Of a DNA stretch of 64,000 nt, positions 56,773 through 64,000 are shown one piece after another. This stretch comes from Pontimonas salivibrio (lineage in GTDB: Bacteria > Actinomycetota > Actinomycetes > Actinomycetales > Microbacteriaceae). The DNA is taken from assembly GCF_002950575.1 (NCBI RefSeq), contig NZ_CP026923.1, forward strand, positions 868,001-932,000. The letters run 5' to 3'. The position numbers were made by a program, and so were the translations under genes. The stretch's first letter is position 1; every line of letters begins with the position of its first letter. Under the pieces are notes generated by a model. It worked only from the letters and a program-made list of their open reading frames with translations. It was not told where the DNA came from and searched no databases.

Positions 56773-57350
56773 CGATGACGCCCCGGATGAAGGGCCGTGA
56801 CGCCTTCAACCTGAGGGGGCAAACCGGCCAACATTCCCACAAACTCCGCCCAGGCTTCCACGTGGGAGCCCAACCTGTCTCCGTCTGGAGACCAGGAGAC
56901 ACGCATCTCGATTTCAGTACCCACCTGGTCGGACTCAAGTTCGCCAAACCCGGTGGAAATTATTGTGCTCGCGGTACCCGCCGCTCGGGAAAAAACGGCA
57001 CCGCGTTGCTCGAGCGCATCCATCAGCCAACTCCACGCCACCTTCGGAAGGAACGGATCTTCACCCATAGATTGGTCCAACGGAGCTTTCGCAAAACACA
57101 CGGCGCGGAAAGGACCAGACCAGCTGTCAGGTGCTGAAGGGTCGTAGAGGATGACCAGACGGGCCGTGCCGTGGTCGCCGTCTGAAGAACGGGGGTCGAT
57201 TGTGGCCGACCACGCCTTCGCGTAGGGGGCAATGCCCTCGGGGGCAGGGATATCTGTGACATGAATGTCGTCGCGGAATTCCACTTCGGCGACGGTGCTC
57301 AAAGCCCCTTCAAATTCGGGGGGAAAATCATTCTGGGGTGCAGCGCTCAT
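56769..57350 (-). CDS. DUF3000 family protein
   Basis: A 193-residue soluble protein. FEGALSTVAEVEFRDDIHVTDIPAP near the N-terminus and AGTASTIISTGFGELE in the middle are typical of this actinobacterial family, which usually precedes the RNase D gene. Function is unknown. Confidence 0.9.
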   Translation of the reverse strand: MSAAPQNDFPPEFEGALSTVAEVEFRDDIHVTDIPAPEGIAPYAKAWSATIDPRSSDGDHGTARLVILYDPSAPDSWSGPFRAVCFAKAPLDQSMGEDPFLPKVAWSWLMDALEQRGAVFSRAAGTASTIISTGFGELESDQVGTEIEMRVSWSPDGDRLGSHVEAWAEFVGMLAGLPPQVEGVTALHPGRHR

Positions 57351-57386
57351 GGGTCAAATCTAAACGCCTTCGTCGGCGCACCCTCG

Positions 57387-58136
57387 CTAACGCGCCGAGG
57401 GAGGTGAAACAGCCTCAAAGACTTCTGGCCGGTGGTAGCGGGTGTACAGGTAGCGCGCATCATCAGTGAACACCGCGCTGGCACTCCACTGCCCCCAGTG
57501 TTCCTCCCACCAAGGCAGTGGGGGATGGGATTCAACAAGGGGCGACCGGGTCATCGTGAGCACACACTCATCGACCATTTGCGCATCCAAAAAGGGGCGA
57601 ACCAACTCCATGCCACCTTCTAGGAAAAGTGAGTGGAACCCCTCGGCGCGGAGGGTGTTCACAATGTCCTGCGGGTTAATCATCGAGGCATCGCCCAATT
57701 CCCTGTGCCTGGCAACGCCAGCGTCAAAAAACTGGGTGGGATCGTGTTCGGGGTGTGGCCCGGTGAGTACCAGGACTCCTCCGGAGCGATAACTGGGCTT
57801 GGTGATGCGGTGTGCGGCGAGGTCGCCGTGTCGGGAAATAATCACCAGAGGGGCAGTGGGGGGGATGGCTACCGCCTCTGCTCTCACGGTGCGTGCGCCG
57901 GTGATTACCGCGCGCGACTGCTCTCGCAGAATGCGAAAAATTTTGCGATCGACCGGATTCGATAACCCTCCGCTCTTTCCTTCACTATCGAGCATGTCCC
58001 CACGCGGGGTAGCTACCAACGCCCAACGAATCAGGGTGTCTGACTGGGGCGCAAACCATTGGGCAAGCGTCGTGGCAGCATTCGGATCGTCCATATCGAG
58101 CAGTCCGCTAGAGGGGTAGACCTGGTAGAGGTTCAC
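57387..58136 (-). CDS. Pyrimidine reductase family protein (RibD C-terminal/DHFR-like)
   Basis: A 249-residue protein with a RibD-C/dihydrofolate-reductase-like fold. IRWALVATPRGDMLDSEGKSGGLSN opens the domain, VITGARTVRAE is the NADPH-binding turn and FLEGGMELVRPFLDAQMVDE is the C-terminal signature. It may reduce a flavin or deazaflavin precursor, but the substrate is not established. No riboflavin genes are nearby. It is 36 bp upstream of the DUF3000 gene. Confidence 0.82.
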   Translation of the reverse strand: MNLYQVYPSSGLLDMDDPNAATTLAQWFAPQSDTLIRWALVATPRGDMLDSEGKSGGLSNPVDRKIFRILREQSRAVITGARTVRAEAVAIPPTAPLVIISRHGDLAAHRITKPSYRSGGVLVLTGPHPEHDPTQFFDAGVARHRELGDASMINPQDIVNTLRAEGFHSLFLEGGMELVRPFLDAQMVDECVLTMTRSPLVESHPPLPWWEEHWGQWSASAVFTDDARYLYTRYHRPEVFEAVSPPSAR

Positions 58137-58146
58137 AGCGCTAATT

Positions 58147-58587
58147 TCAGGCGGGAGAGGCGTCGGAAATCTGGCGTTGAATACGCCAAATCATTCCCGC
58201 CATCCCGCGCAAGCGAAGCAAACTCACTGCCTCTTCCAGGCCGAGGCTTTGAGGGAAATCGAGTGGCACCGCCATGATTTCCTCTGCGGTCAAGCCCTGA
58301 AAACCCTGAACCAGGATGGACGCAAACCCTCGCGTGGTGGGTGCCTCCGCCGGAGCGGAAGCGTACACAACGGGTTCGTTCTTAGTGCTATCGACGTGAA
58401 TGAATACCGGTGATTGGCACTCGGTCACGCGCTCCCACGCATCCTCAGGAACCATTCCCTCGGGGACCTCGGGTAATTCGTCCGAAAATTCGAGTAGCAG
58501 TTGGAGCCGGTCGGCATTACCAAGAGCAAGAAAGTCGTCTTGAATTGCGCGCAGCGACTGTGGCAGCGGAGGGTTTGAATCAGACAT
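58147..58587 (-). CDS. sufE: SufE family sulfur-acceptor protein
   Basis: A 146-residue SufE-like protein. The sulfur-accepting Cys is in RVTECQSPVFI (about residue 52), and the TTRGFASILVQGF block follows. It receives persulfide sulfur from a desulfurase. The ATG at 58587 overlaps the stop of the upstream sulfurtransferase by one base (TAATG), so the pair acts in one transcript and possibly in one sulfur-relay route. Confidence 0.9.
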   Translation of the reverse strand: MSDSNPPLPQSLRAIQDDFLALGNADRLQLLLEFSDELPEVPEGMVPEDAWERVTECQSPVFIHVDSTKNEPVVYASAPAEAPTTRGFASILVQGFQGLTAEEIMAVPLDFPQSLGLEEAVSLLRLRGMAGMIWRIQRQISDASPA

Positions 58588-59486
58588 TAGTGCCCAGGTG
58601 CTACGCCGGGTTCTAGGCCTTTCACAATCGGTACCCGCACGGCAGAGCCCCACTCGGTCCAAGAACCGTCATAGTTTTTGACGTTGTCAATACCCATCAG
58701 GTGCTGAAGGACAAACCAGGTGTGGCTGGAGCGCTCACCAATCCGGCAATAGGTAATGACTGGTTCGGAACCGTCGATGCCCGCCTGTTCGGTGTACACC
58801 TCTCGCAGCTCTTCGAGGGATTTGAAGGTGCCGTCCTCATTGGCGGCCTTTGCCCAGGGCACGCTGTGGGCGGTGGGAATGTGTCCGCCGCGCAGGGCAC
58901 CCTCCTCGGGGTAGGCGGGCATGTGTGTGCGCTCACCGGTGTATTCCTCCTGGGAGCGCACGTCAATGAGTGGGCGGCCAAAGTGCTCGAGAACGTCTTC
59001 TTTGAATGCGCGCAGGTCGCCATCGTTGCGCTCCACGACCGGGTAATCGGTCTTGTGTGGTGTAGACACCTCACGGGTCAGTTCGCGACCCTCGGCAATC
59101 CATTTATCCCGTCCACCGTTCAGCAGCCGAACATCGGGGTGCGAAAACAAACTGAATACCCACAGTGCGTAGGCAGCCCACCAGTTGCTTTTGTCACCGT
59201 AGATGACCACGGTGTCATCTCGGGAAATACCTTTAGCGGACATCAAGGCCGCGAACTGTTCGCCGTTTAGGTAGTCGCGCACCACCGGGTCGTTTAATTC
59301 GGTGTGCCAGTCAACTTTCACTGCACCAGGAATATGTCCCGTGTCGTAGAGCAGGACATCCTCGTTAGATTCCACCACCACGAGTCCTTCAGAGCCCAAG
59401 TGTTCGGCGAGCCATTCAGTGCTCACCAGGCGTTCAGGGTGGGCGTAGTTGTGAGTGGCGATTGAAGGATCGGTGGGTAGTGGCAC
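58587..59486 (-). CDS. sseA: Thiosulfate/3-mercaptopyruvate sulfurtransferase (tandem rhodanese)
   Basis: A 299-residue two-domain rhodanese. The inactive N-terminal domain has [18 protein letters not shown], the C-terminal domain the active Cys in [14 protein letters not shown] (about residue 254). It moves sulfane sulfur to an acceptor. SseA-SufE pairs are common in actinobacteria. It is divergent from zapE. Confidence 0.93.
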   Translation of the reverse strand: MPLPTDPSIATHNYAHPERLVSTEWLAEHLGSEGLVVVESNEDVLLYDTGHIPGAVKVDWHTELNDPVVRDYLNGEQFAALMSAKGISRDDTVVIYGDKSNWWAAYALWVFSLFSHPDVRLLNGGRDKWIAEGRELTREVSTPHKTDYPVVERNDGDLRAFKEDVLEHFGRPLIDVRSQEEYTGERTHMPAYPEEGALRGGHIPTAHSVPWAKAANEDGTFKSLEELREVYTEQAGIDGSEPVITYCRIGERSSHTWFVLQHLMGIDNVKNYDGSWTEWGSAVRVPIVKGLEPGVAPGH

Positions 59487-59529
59487 AGTGACTCCATGTC
59501 TGCCCAGAAAACCGGGCGCTCGTCCAGAT

Positions 59530-59582
59530 TAGACTGGCCCAAGTCTCCCACCATCTGGCTGGAAAATCACGTGAAAAAGGAG
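59530..59582 (+). promoter_or_regulatory. zapE promoter candidate and ribosome site
   Basis: TAGACT (59530-59535) resembles a -10 box, and AAAAAGGAGC (59573-59582) is a good ribosome site. Both argue for a zapE start downstream of the first in-frame ATG at 59496. Confidence 0.45.
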
Positions 59583-59594
59583 CAACACCCTTCT

Positions 59595-60650
59595 ATGGTT
59601 CATTCGACCAGCCAATCCGCGCTAGGGCGTCTCGTGGAGCGAAACCCCGAGATGAGTGCCGCTGACCTGCTGGAGTATTTTCACCCCCCAGCCCAGTTCG
59701 CACACGCCAGTCTTGATAACTATGTGCCGGATGACCGCTATCCGTCCCAGCAGGAAGCGTTGGTTGCTGTTCAACAGTTTGCGGTGGGAGGGACGTTTCG
59801 AAACGGCGGAGCTAAATCGTGGTTTGGTAAAGCGAAAACCAGCGCTTCGACCGCTGAGCGGCCGGGGATTTATCTTGATGGTGGTTTTGGGGTGGGTAAA
59901 ACCCACCTGTTGGCTGCGCTGTGGCACAGCACACCGGGTAGGACCTACTACGGGACCTTTATCGAATACACCGCGTTGGTTGGGGCCCTCGGTTATCGGG
60001 GTGCGGTCGAGCACCTTAAGGGTGCCGATTTTTTAGCCATTGACGAATTTGAACTCGATGACCCCGGCGACACCATGGTCATGTCTCGGCTTCTCGGTGA
60101 ATTAGTCGCCACCGGCACCCGCCTCGCGGCAACCTCAAATACTCCTCCCAACGCCCTGGGAGAGGGTCGGTTTGCCGCGGAGGACTTCCTGCGAGAAATT
60201 ACCGCCCTGTCGGACAAATTTCTGACGGTCCGCATTGAGGGCGAGGACTACCGCAAGCGAGACTTTGATGGGCATGCGGTGAGCTTCACGGCTGACCAGC
60301 TCGATCGCATCGCTTCTCACAGTGCGCAGGGTGTCACGCGTGATTCGTTCGAACAAGTGGTCAACCATCTCAGGCTGATCCACCCGAGCCGCTTTGTGGG
60401 CTTGGTTCGAGACCTCGCGATGGTGATTCTTGACGACGTGCACGTGCTGCACGATCAGGCCCAAGCGCTCAGACTGGTGGCGCTGGTTGACCGTCTGTAC
60501 GACCAGCAGGTCGCTATTGCCGCCAGCGGTGTTGCGCTCGATGAGGTTTTTGACGACACGATGCTCTCGGGTGGGTATCGAAAGAAATATTTGCGAGCGA
60601 CTTCTCGAATGATTGCACTTTCGCGTCTCGTCGAGTCTCCGGGCGCCTAG
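59595..60650 (+). CDS. zapE: ZapE/AFG1-like ATPase
   Basis: About 351 residues of an AAA-type P-loop ATPase. Walker A is GGFGVGKTHLLAALW, Walker B FLAIDEFELDD, with a sensor in TRLAATSNTPPNAL. ZapE in proteobacteria acts on FtsZ; the actinobacterial role is untested. The N-terminal RLVERNPEMSAADLLEYFHPP matches family starts. I chose the ATG at 59595 because a promoter-like box and ribosome site precede it; GTG 59571 and ATG 59496 are in-frame alternatives, the last only 9 bases from the sseA start. Confidence 0.88.
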   Translation: MVHSTSQSALGRLVERNPEMSAADLLEYFHPPAQFAHASLDNYVPDDRYPSQQEALVAVQQFAVGGTFRNGGAKSWFGKAKTSASTAERPGIYLDGGFGVGKTHLLAALWHSTPGRTYYGTFIEYTALVGALGYRGAVEHLKGADFLAIDEFELDDPGDTMVMSRLLGELVATGTRLAATSNTPPNALGEGRFAAEDFLREITALSDKFLTVRIEGEDYRKRDFDGHAVSFTADQLDRIASHSAQGVTRDSFEQVVNHLRLIHPSRFVGLVRDLAMVILDDVHVLHDQAQALRLVALVDRLYDQQVAIAASGVALDEVFDDTMLSGGYRKKYLRATSRMIALSRLVESPGA

Positions 60651-60798
60651 GAGCGAACCGGTCGGTCGTCAGCACGAAACACAGTCTTAACATCGAGGCC
60701 CCAGCGGTAATCAGCTGGTAACACTCTGGTTCCCCTGCCAGAAACGCGCGACCGTGACACTGGCGAGGCACACAGAGAGTTGTGCGCGTGGCCTTTTG

Positions 60799-60816
60799 GT
60801 CACGTGATCACAACCT
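60799..60816. promoter_or_regulatory. Overlapping palindromes upstream of amt
   Basis: GGTCACGTGATCACAACC contains TCACGTGA and GTGATCAC, two perfect overlapping 8-bp palindromes, 30 bases before the amt ribosome site. It is a candidate regulator site; it does not match the GlnR or AmtR consensus that I know. The 195-bp gap between zapE and amt shows nothing else. Confidence 0.35.
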
Positions 60817-60845
60817 CCATTGATTACCAATTTCAGGGGGAAAAA

Positions 60846-62069
60846 ATGGATACAGGCGAACTTGCCTGGGCAGTCATGGCTACCGCACTGGTGCTGCTAA
60901 TGACTCCCGGCCTCGCGTTCTTTTACGGCGGTTTGGTGAAAGCCAAGTCCGTGGTGAGCATGATGATGATGAGCTTCGGCGCGATGGCGCTCATCGGAGT
61001 GCTGTGGGTCCTCTACGGATTCAACATGTCGGCGGTGGATAGCACCTGGGCTTTTTCCGGAAACCCCTTTGCTGACTTTGGCCTCGGTGGTATTGCTGGT
61101 TCGAATGAGGACCTCATTGGGGCCGCGTTTGGCGCGACCTTTGCCATCATCACGACAGCGCTGATTTCTGGTGCGATCGCGGACCGTGCGAAGTTCGGTT
61201 CATGGATGGTCTTCGCAGGCGTCTGGGCCACAGTGGTCTACTTCCCTGTTGCTGCCTGGGTCTGGGGTGGCGGTTGGATCATGAACCTGGGAGAGACACT
61301 GGGTTTGCCGGCGGTGATTGACTACGCGGGAGGAACCGCAGTCCACATCAACGCTGGAGCGGCAGCACTCGCCTTGGCTATCGTTCTGGGTCGCCGTGTC
61401 GTGTTTGAAAAGGGTGCTCACAAGCCTCACAACGTTCCCTTGGTGATGCTCGGAGCAGCACTTCTGTGGTTCGGCTGGTTTGGGTTCAACGCCGGTGCCG
61501 AATTCCTGAACGACATGGAACTTGCCGGCCTGATCACACTCAACACGTTGGTCGCGACTTCGGCAGCAATCCTTGGCTGGCTGTTCATCGAGAAAATCAA
61601 GGATGGCAAGCCGACCTCGGTTGGTGCCGCATCGGGTGCCGTCAGTGGTCTTGTGGCCATCACCCCGGCATGTGCCAACGTGACCCCTACATTCGCGGTG
61701 GTTTTGGGAATCGTCGCCGGTATTCTCTCCGCGCTTGCCGTTGAGCTGAAGTACAAGTTGGGTTACGACGACTCGCTCGACGTAGTGGGTATCCACCTCG
61801 TCGCAGGAATGATCGGAACACTGTATCTGGGCCTCTTTGCGACAGGTACGGGTCTGTTCACCGGTGGTGACTTCGGTCAGCTTGTCGTCCAAGCAATCGC
61901 CGGATTCGGTGTCCTGATCTTCTCATTTGTTGCGGCGCTGATCATCGGCTTCGCAATCGAGAAGACCATGGGCTTCCGGGTCACCAACGAAGACGAGGTG
62001 GCGGGAATCGACACCATCGTCCACGGTGAAGAGGGCTACGCCCTTGAGGGCGAGAACCAGAACGCCTAA
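60846..62069 (+). CDS. amt: Ammonium transporter
   Basis: A 407-residue Amt/MEP channel with eleven helices. It has the MTPGLAFFYGGLVKAKSV signature in helix 1, Asp in VIDYAGGTAVHINAGAAALAL with the first pore His, and the second His in DVVGIHLVAGMIGTLYLGL. It imports ammonium for GlnA. The ATG at 60846 has AGGGGGAAA before it. No glnK follows; a strong hairpin ends the transcript. Confidence 0.95.
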   Translation: MDTGELAWAVMATALVLLMTPGLAFFYGGLVKAKSVVSMMMMSFGAMALIGVLWVLYGFNMSAVDSTWAFSGNPFADFGLGGIAGSNEDLIGAAFGATFAIITTALISGAIADRAKFGSWMVFAGVWATVVYFPVAAWVWGGGWIMNLGETLGLPAVIDYAGGTAVHINAGAAALALAIVLGRRVVFEKGAHKPHNVPLVMLGAALLWFGWFGFNAGAEFLNDMELAGLITLNTLVATSAAILGWLFIEKIKDGKPTSVGAASGAVSGLVAITPACANVTPTFAVVLGIVAGILSALAVELKYKLGYDDSLDVVGIHLVAGMIGTLYLGLFATGTGLFTGGDFGQLVVQAIAGFGVLIFSFVAALIIGFAIEKTMGFRVTNEDEVAGIDTIVHGEEGYALEGENQNA

Positions 62070-62080
62070 CCGTTTCGCAT

Positions 62081-62125
62081 CACACACATATGAGGGGTCC
62101 CCGTCGGGCCCCTCATATGTGTGTG
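62081..62125. terminator. Strong hairpin after amt
   Basis: CACACACATATGAGGGG (62081-62097) pairs perfectly over 17 bp with CCCCTCATATGTGTGTG (62109-62125) around an 11-base loop. It begins 11 bases after the amt stop and very likely ends that transcript; no T run follows. Confidence 0.8.
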
Positions 62126-62214
62126 TGAGGGGTGTCCTTCGATACTTGCCGGCCTAGTCGACCTTCCGGCAGTACGCTCGGGGCATACATCATTCTGTGT
62201 GAGAAGGTTTCGAA

Positions 62215-62727
62215 ATGCCGGCAATTGGACAGGCGCCACGTAAGAGTCGGCTTCGGTTGCTGATTGGTTTCGCCATTCTCTTGGCGTACAGCACACTCAT
62301 TCTCTCCGTCACTCTCTCGCCCACCCAGATGGACGTGAATTATCAAAATGCGGTGTTGCGCCTCATCGAGGTCCTCCATCGCAATGGCGTCCCGACGTGG
62401 TTTGGCTACGGGGAAGTCGAGTTTCTGGCGAACGTGGCGATGTTTGTGCCGTTTGGTTTCATTGTCGCGATTTTGCTCCCACAGCGGCTTTCCGCTTTGA
62501 CGGTGTTAGTGGGTCCTGCTTTTTCTGCATTGATCGAAAATGTTCAGCGGGAGTTTCTGAGTGAACGGGTGGCCAGCCTGTATGACGTGTACGCCAATTC
62601 CGCCGGTGCAATCATCGGGTTTTTTCTAGCTGCTACGCTCCGAGCCATTGTGCATTCCCGGGATCGAAAGATTGTGGCTCGAGCGATTTGGCAGTACGAG
62701 CAGGGGCTTCGACCCACAGGGCGTTGA
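62215..62727 (+). CDS. VanZ-like family membrane protein
   Basis: A 170-residue protein with four predicted membrane helices. The family blocks are EFLANVAMFVPFGFIVAILL and SALIENVQREFLSERVASLYDVYANSAGAIIGF. VanZ-like proteins are linked to low-level glycopeptide tolerance or envelope metabolism, but most have no known role. It is followed by a glycosyltransferase gene. Confidence 0.87.
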   Translation: MPAIGQAPRKSRLRLLIGFAILLAYSTLILSVTLSPTQMDVNYQNAVLRLIEVLHRNGVPTWFGYGEVEFLANVAMFVPFGFIVAILLPQRLSALTVLVGPAFSALIENVQREFLSERVASLYDVYANSAGAIIGFFLAATLRAIVHSRDRKIVARAIWQYEQGLRPTGR

Positions 62728-62798
62728 GGCCAGCATCACCATCTGCCTTGGTCACCCCGGCCTACACTGAGGGCGTAGACGCCATAAGGAGAAGCACC

Positions 62799-63743
62799 AT
62801 TTCCACACAATCACCCGTGCTGTTGCTGTCCTTCAACCGCCCAGATACAACCGCTGAAGTGTTAGCGACGCTCCAGCAGGCACAGCCACCTGAACTTTAT
62901 GTGTTCAATGACGGTCCTCGCACGGGTGTTGAGGGCGAGGAACAGAAGGTTCAAGACACCCGGACGGTAATTGCCGAGATGGTGAATTGGAACCCCACAG
63001 TTCACTACCGTTACAACGACCAGAACCAGGGCCTTTTTGCGGGGGTCTCTGGAGCGCTGGATTGGTTTTTTTCCCACGTACCAGAGGGCATCATCTTGGA
63101 AGATGATTGTGTTCCACACCCAGACTTTTTTGGCTACTGCGATGAACTCCTCGAAAAGTATCGCGGCGACGAGCGAGTGTGGTGCATCTCTGGAGATAAC
63201 TCGGTCGATTTGCCCATCTCGCAGGGGGCAAGTTACGGCTTCATTCGCGATCCCTTGATTTGGGGTTGGGCTACGTGGGCCAGGGCCTGGAAATACTTCG
63301 ACCATGAGCTTTCGGGGTGGCCGGCCGTGAGGGGCAGCAAAACAGAGCGGAGTATGTACCCGGACCGTGTGGAGCGCCTCGTGCGCCGAAAAAGCTTTGA
63401 CCACTACTTCAACAGCGGTATCGATGCATGGGGCTATAAGTGGAAATTCACCGTGCACACCCACGGTGGGTTGGTCGCGGTTCCCAGGGTGAACTTGGTG
63501 AGCAACATTGGCTGGAACCGCCCAGACGCCACCCACACGTCGGGTAATTCCCTGCGGGCAGCCAAGGCAACTGCGGCAATTTTGCCGCTTGTGCACCCCA
63601 AAGACGTGGCGATCGACAAGGCGGCCGACCGCGAATGGGTTGAATCGCGGGGCCTCGGTGTCAAGAAGTACCGGTGGAGCTATCAGCTGAAAAAGCTGAT
63701 CGGAAAAATACGTCGAAGCATTGGTCGGATGTTGGGCCGATGA
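62799..63743 (+). CDS. Glycosyltransferase (GT-A fold) with possible ATT start
   Basis: About 314 residues. PVLLLSFNRPDTTAEVL opens a nucleotide-diphospho-sugar transferase fold, and GIILEDDCVPHPDFFGYC carries the metal-binding acidic triplet. It is similar in layout to family 2-like transferases for surface polysaccharides; acceptor unknown. A strong AAGGAG (62786-62791) stands 7 bases before an in-frame ATT at 62799, with no ATG/GTG/TTG at that spacing. GTG at 62817 or TTG at 62688 (inside vanZ) are alternatives. Its stop overlaps the next start (ATGA). Confidence 0.78.
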   Translation: MSTQSPVLLLSFNRPDTTAEVLATLQQAQPPELYVFNDGPRTGVEGEEQKVQDTRTVIAEMVNWNPTVHYRYNDQNQGLFAGVSGALDWFFSHVPEGIILEDDCVPHPDFFGYCDELLEKYRGDERVWCISGDNSVDLPISQGASYGFIRDPLIWGWATWARAWKYFDHELSGWPAVRGSKTERSMYPDRVERLVRRKSFDHYFNSGIDAWGYKWKFTVHTHGGLVAVPRVNLVSNIGWNRPDATHTSGNSLRAAKATAAILPLVHPKDVAIDKAADREWVESRGLGVKKYRWSYQLKKLIGKIRRSIGRMLGR

Positions 63744-64000
63744 GACTCATCCAGGCACGCCTACTCGACACCGTGCGGGGTGGGGCCATTGGTGTGGCAG
63801 AAATCATTCCGGGAGTGAGTGGTGGAACGGTTGCGCTGTTGGTGGGTATTTACGAGACCCTCATCTCCTCCGCCGCCGTCATTGTTCGGGCGTTTTTTTC
63901 TGTGTTTCAGCCCTCGAGCCGCCCGGAAAATTGGTTGGCGCTCCGCCAACTTCCATGGTGGCGACTCCTGGTAATCGCGGCGGGAATGCTGGTGGCCATT
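63740..64000 (+). CDS. DUF368 family membrane protein (cut by window end)
   Basis: The first 87 residues are visible. RGGAIGVAEIIPGVSGGTVALLVGIYE is the DUF368 hallmark. Some members of this family have been proposed to flip undecaprenyl phosphate, which would fit the preceding glycosyltransferase. The ATG at 63740 overlaps the upstream stop by 4 bases. Confidence 0.85.
   Translation, partial: MRLIQARLLDTVRGGAIGVAEIIPGVSGGTVALLVGIYETLISSAAVIVRAFFSVFQPSSRPENWLALRQLPWWRLLVIAAGMLVAI

Noticed and set aside
60700-60740. GlnR-type box upstream of amt (GGTAATCAGCTGGTAAC)
   Set aside because: It resembles the GTnAC half-sites only loosely and lacks the GAAAC partner at the right spacing.

Overview
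This 64 kb window is a gene-dense chromosomal segment of a high-G+C Gram-positive bacterium. The family-level markers point to Actinobacteria of the Microbacteriaceae: SepH, DUF3000, DUF3093, DUF3159, DUF3710, DUF4191, DUF4193, DUF7455, polyphosphate glucokinase, the FasR-fabD-fabH-acpP-fabF order and the glnA2-glnE-glnA set. Intergenic gaps are short, overlaps of the ATGA/GTGA/TAATG kind are common, and I see no insertion sequence, prophage or CRISPR array. This fits a streamlined, probably aquatic, member of the family (Pontimonas/Aquiluna/Rhodoluna-like; a guess from compactness and moderate G+C).

Layout. 1-9.5 kb (minus strand): an MMPL exporter with its TetR regulator, the type II fatty-acid operon fabD-fabH-acpP-fabF preceded by a PucR-type FasR regulator, and pyruvate dehydrogenase E1. 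9.6-17.4 kb: tRNA-Val, an orphan hydratase, transporters including an NCS1-like permease with a huge disordered N-terminus, Nif3, a coiled-coil protein that has lost its zinc ribbon, RNase H and the RNase P RNA. 17.4-28.4 kb: polyphosphate glucokinase, methionine aminopeptidase, panB, nadE and the nitrogen block glnA2-glnE-glnA. 28.5-34.8 kb: DUF4191, lipoyl E2, lipoamide dehydrogenase, leucyl aminopeptidase and a PAC2 protein. 34.9-40.7 kb: primary sigma factor, then a cell-wall block with MurT, GatD and two alanine-racemase-like genes. 41-47.8 kb: ParE/ParC-type topoisomerase, a phosphodiesterase and SepH. 48-62 kb: conserved small actinobacterial proteins, dUTPase, aconitase, DXS, RNase D, SufE/rhodanese, ZapE and an ammonium transporter. 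62-64 kb: VanZ-like protein, glycosyltransferase and DUF368 (cut by the window end).

The most interesting part is 36.7-40.5 kb. GatD, partner of the D-glutamate alpha-carboxyl ligase MurT, has lost both the nucleophilic Cys and the catalytic His of its glutaminase site, and MurT lacks its Cys4 zinc ribbon. Next to them, two overlapping genes look like complementary halves of an alanine racemase. One has the complete PLP barrel with its lysine but lacks the Tyr265 motif. The other has a vestigial barrel (Lys to Arg) but keeps the VSYG and AMDQ motifs. Because the alanine racemase active site is built across the dimer interface, the two could form an obligate heterodimer. Microbacteriaceae make B-type peptidoglycan, cross-linked through the D-Glu alpha-carboxyl, so I infer that this locus may serve that chemistry.

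Many genes also show a TAnnnT box 6-8 nt before an ATG or GTG, suggesting frequent leaderless transcription. All functions are read from sequence motifs and family knowledge; no database search was run.
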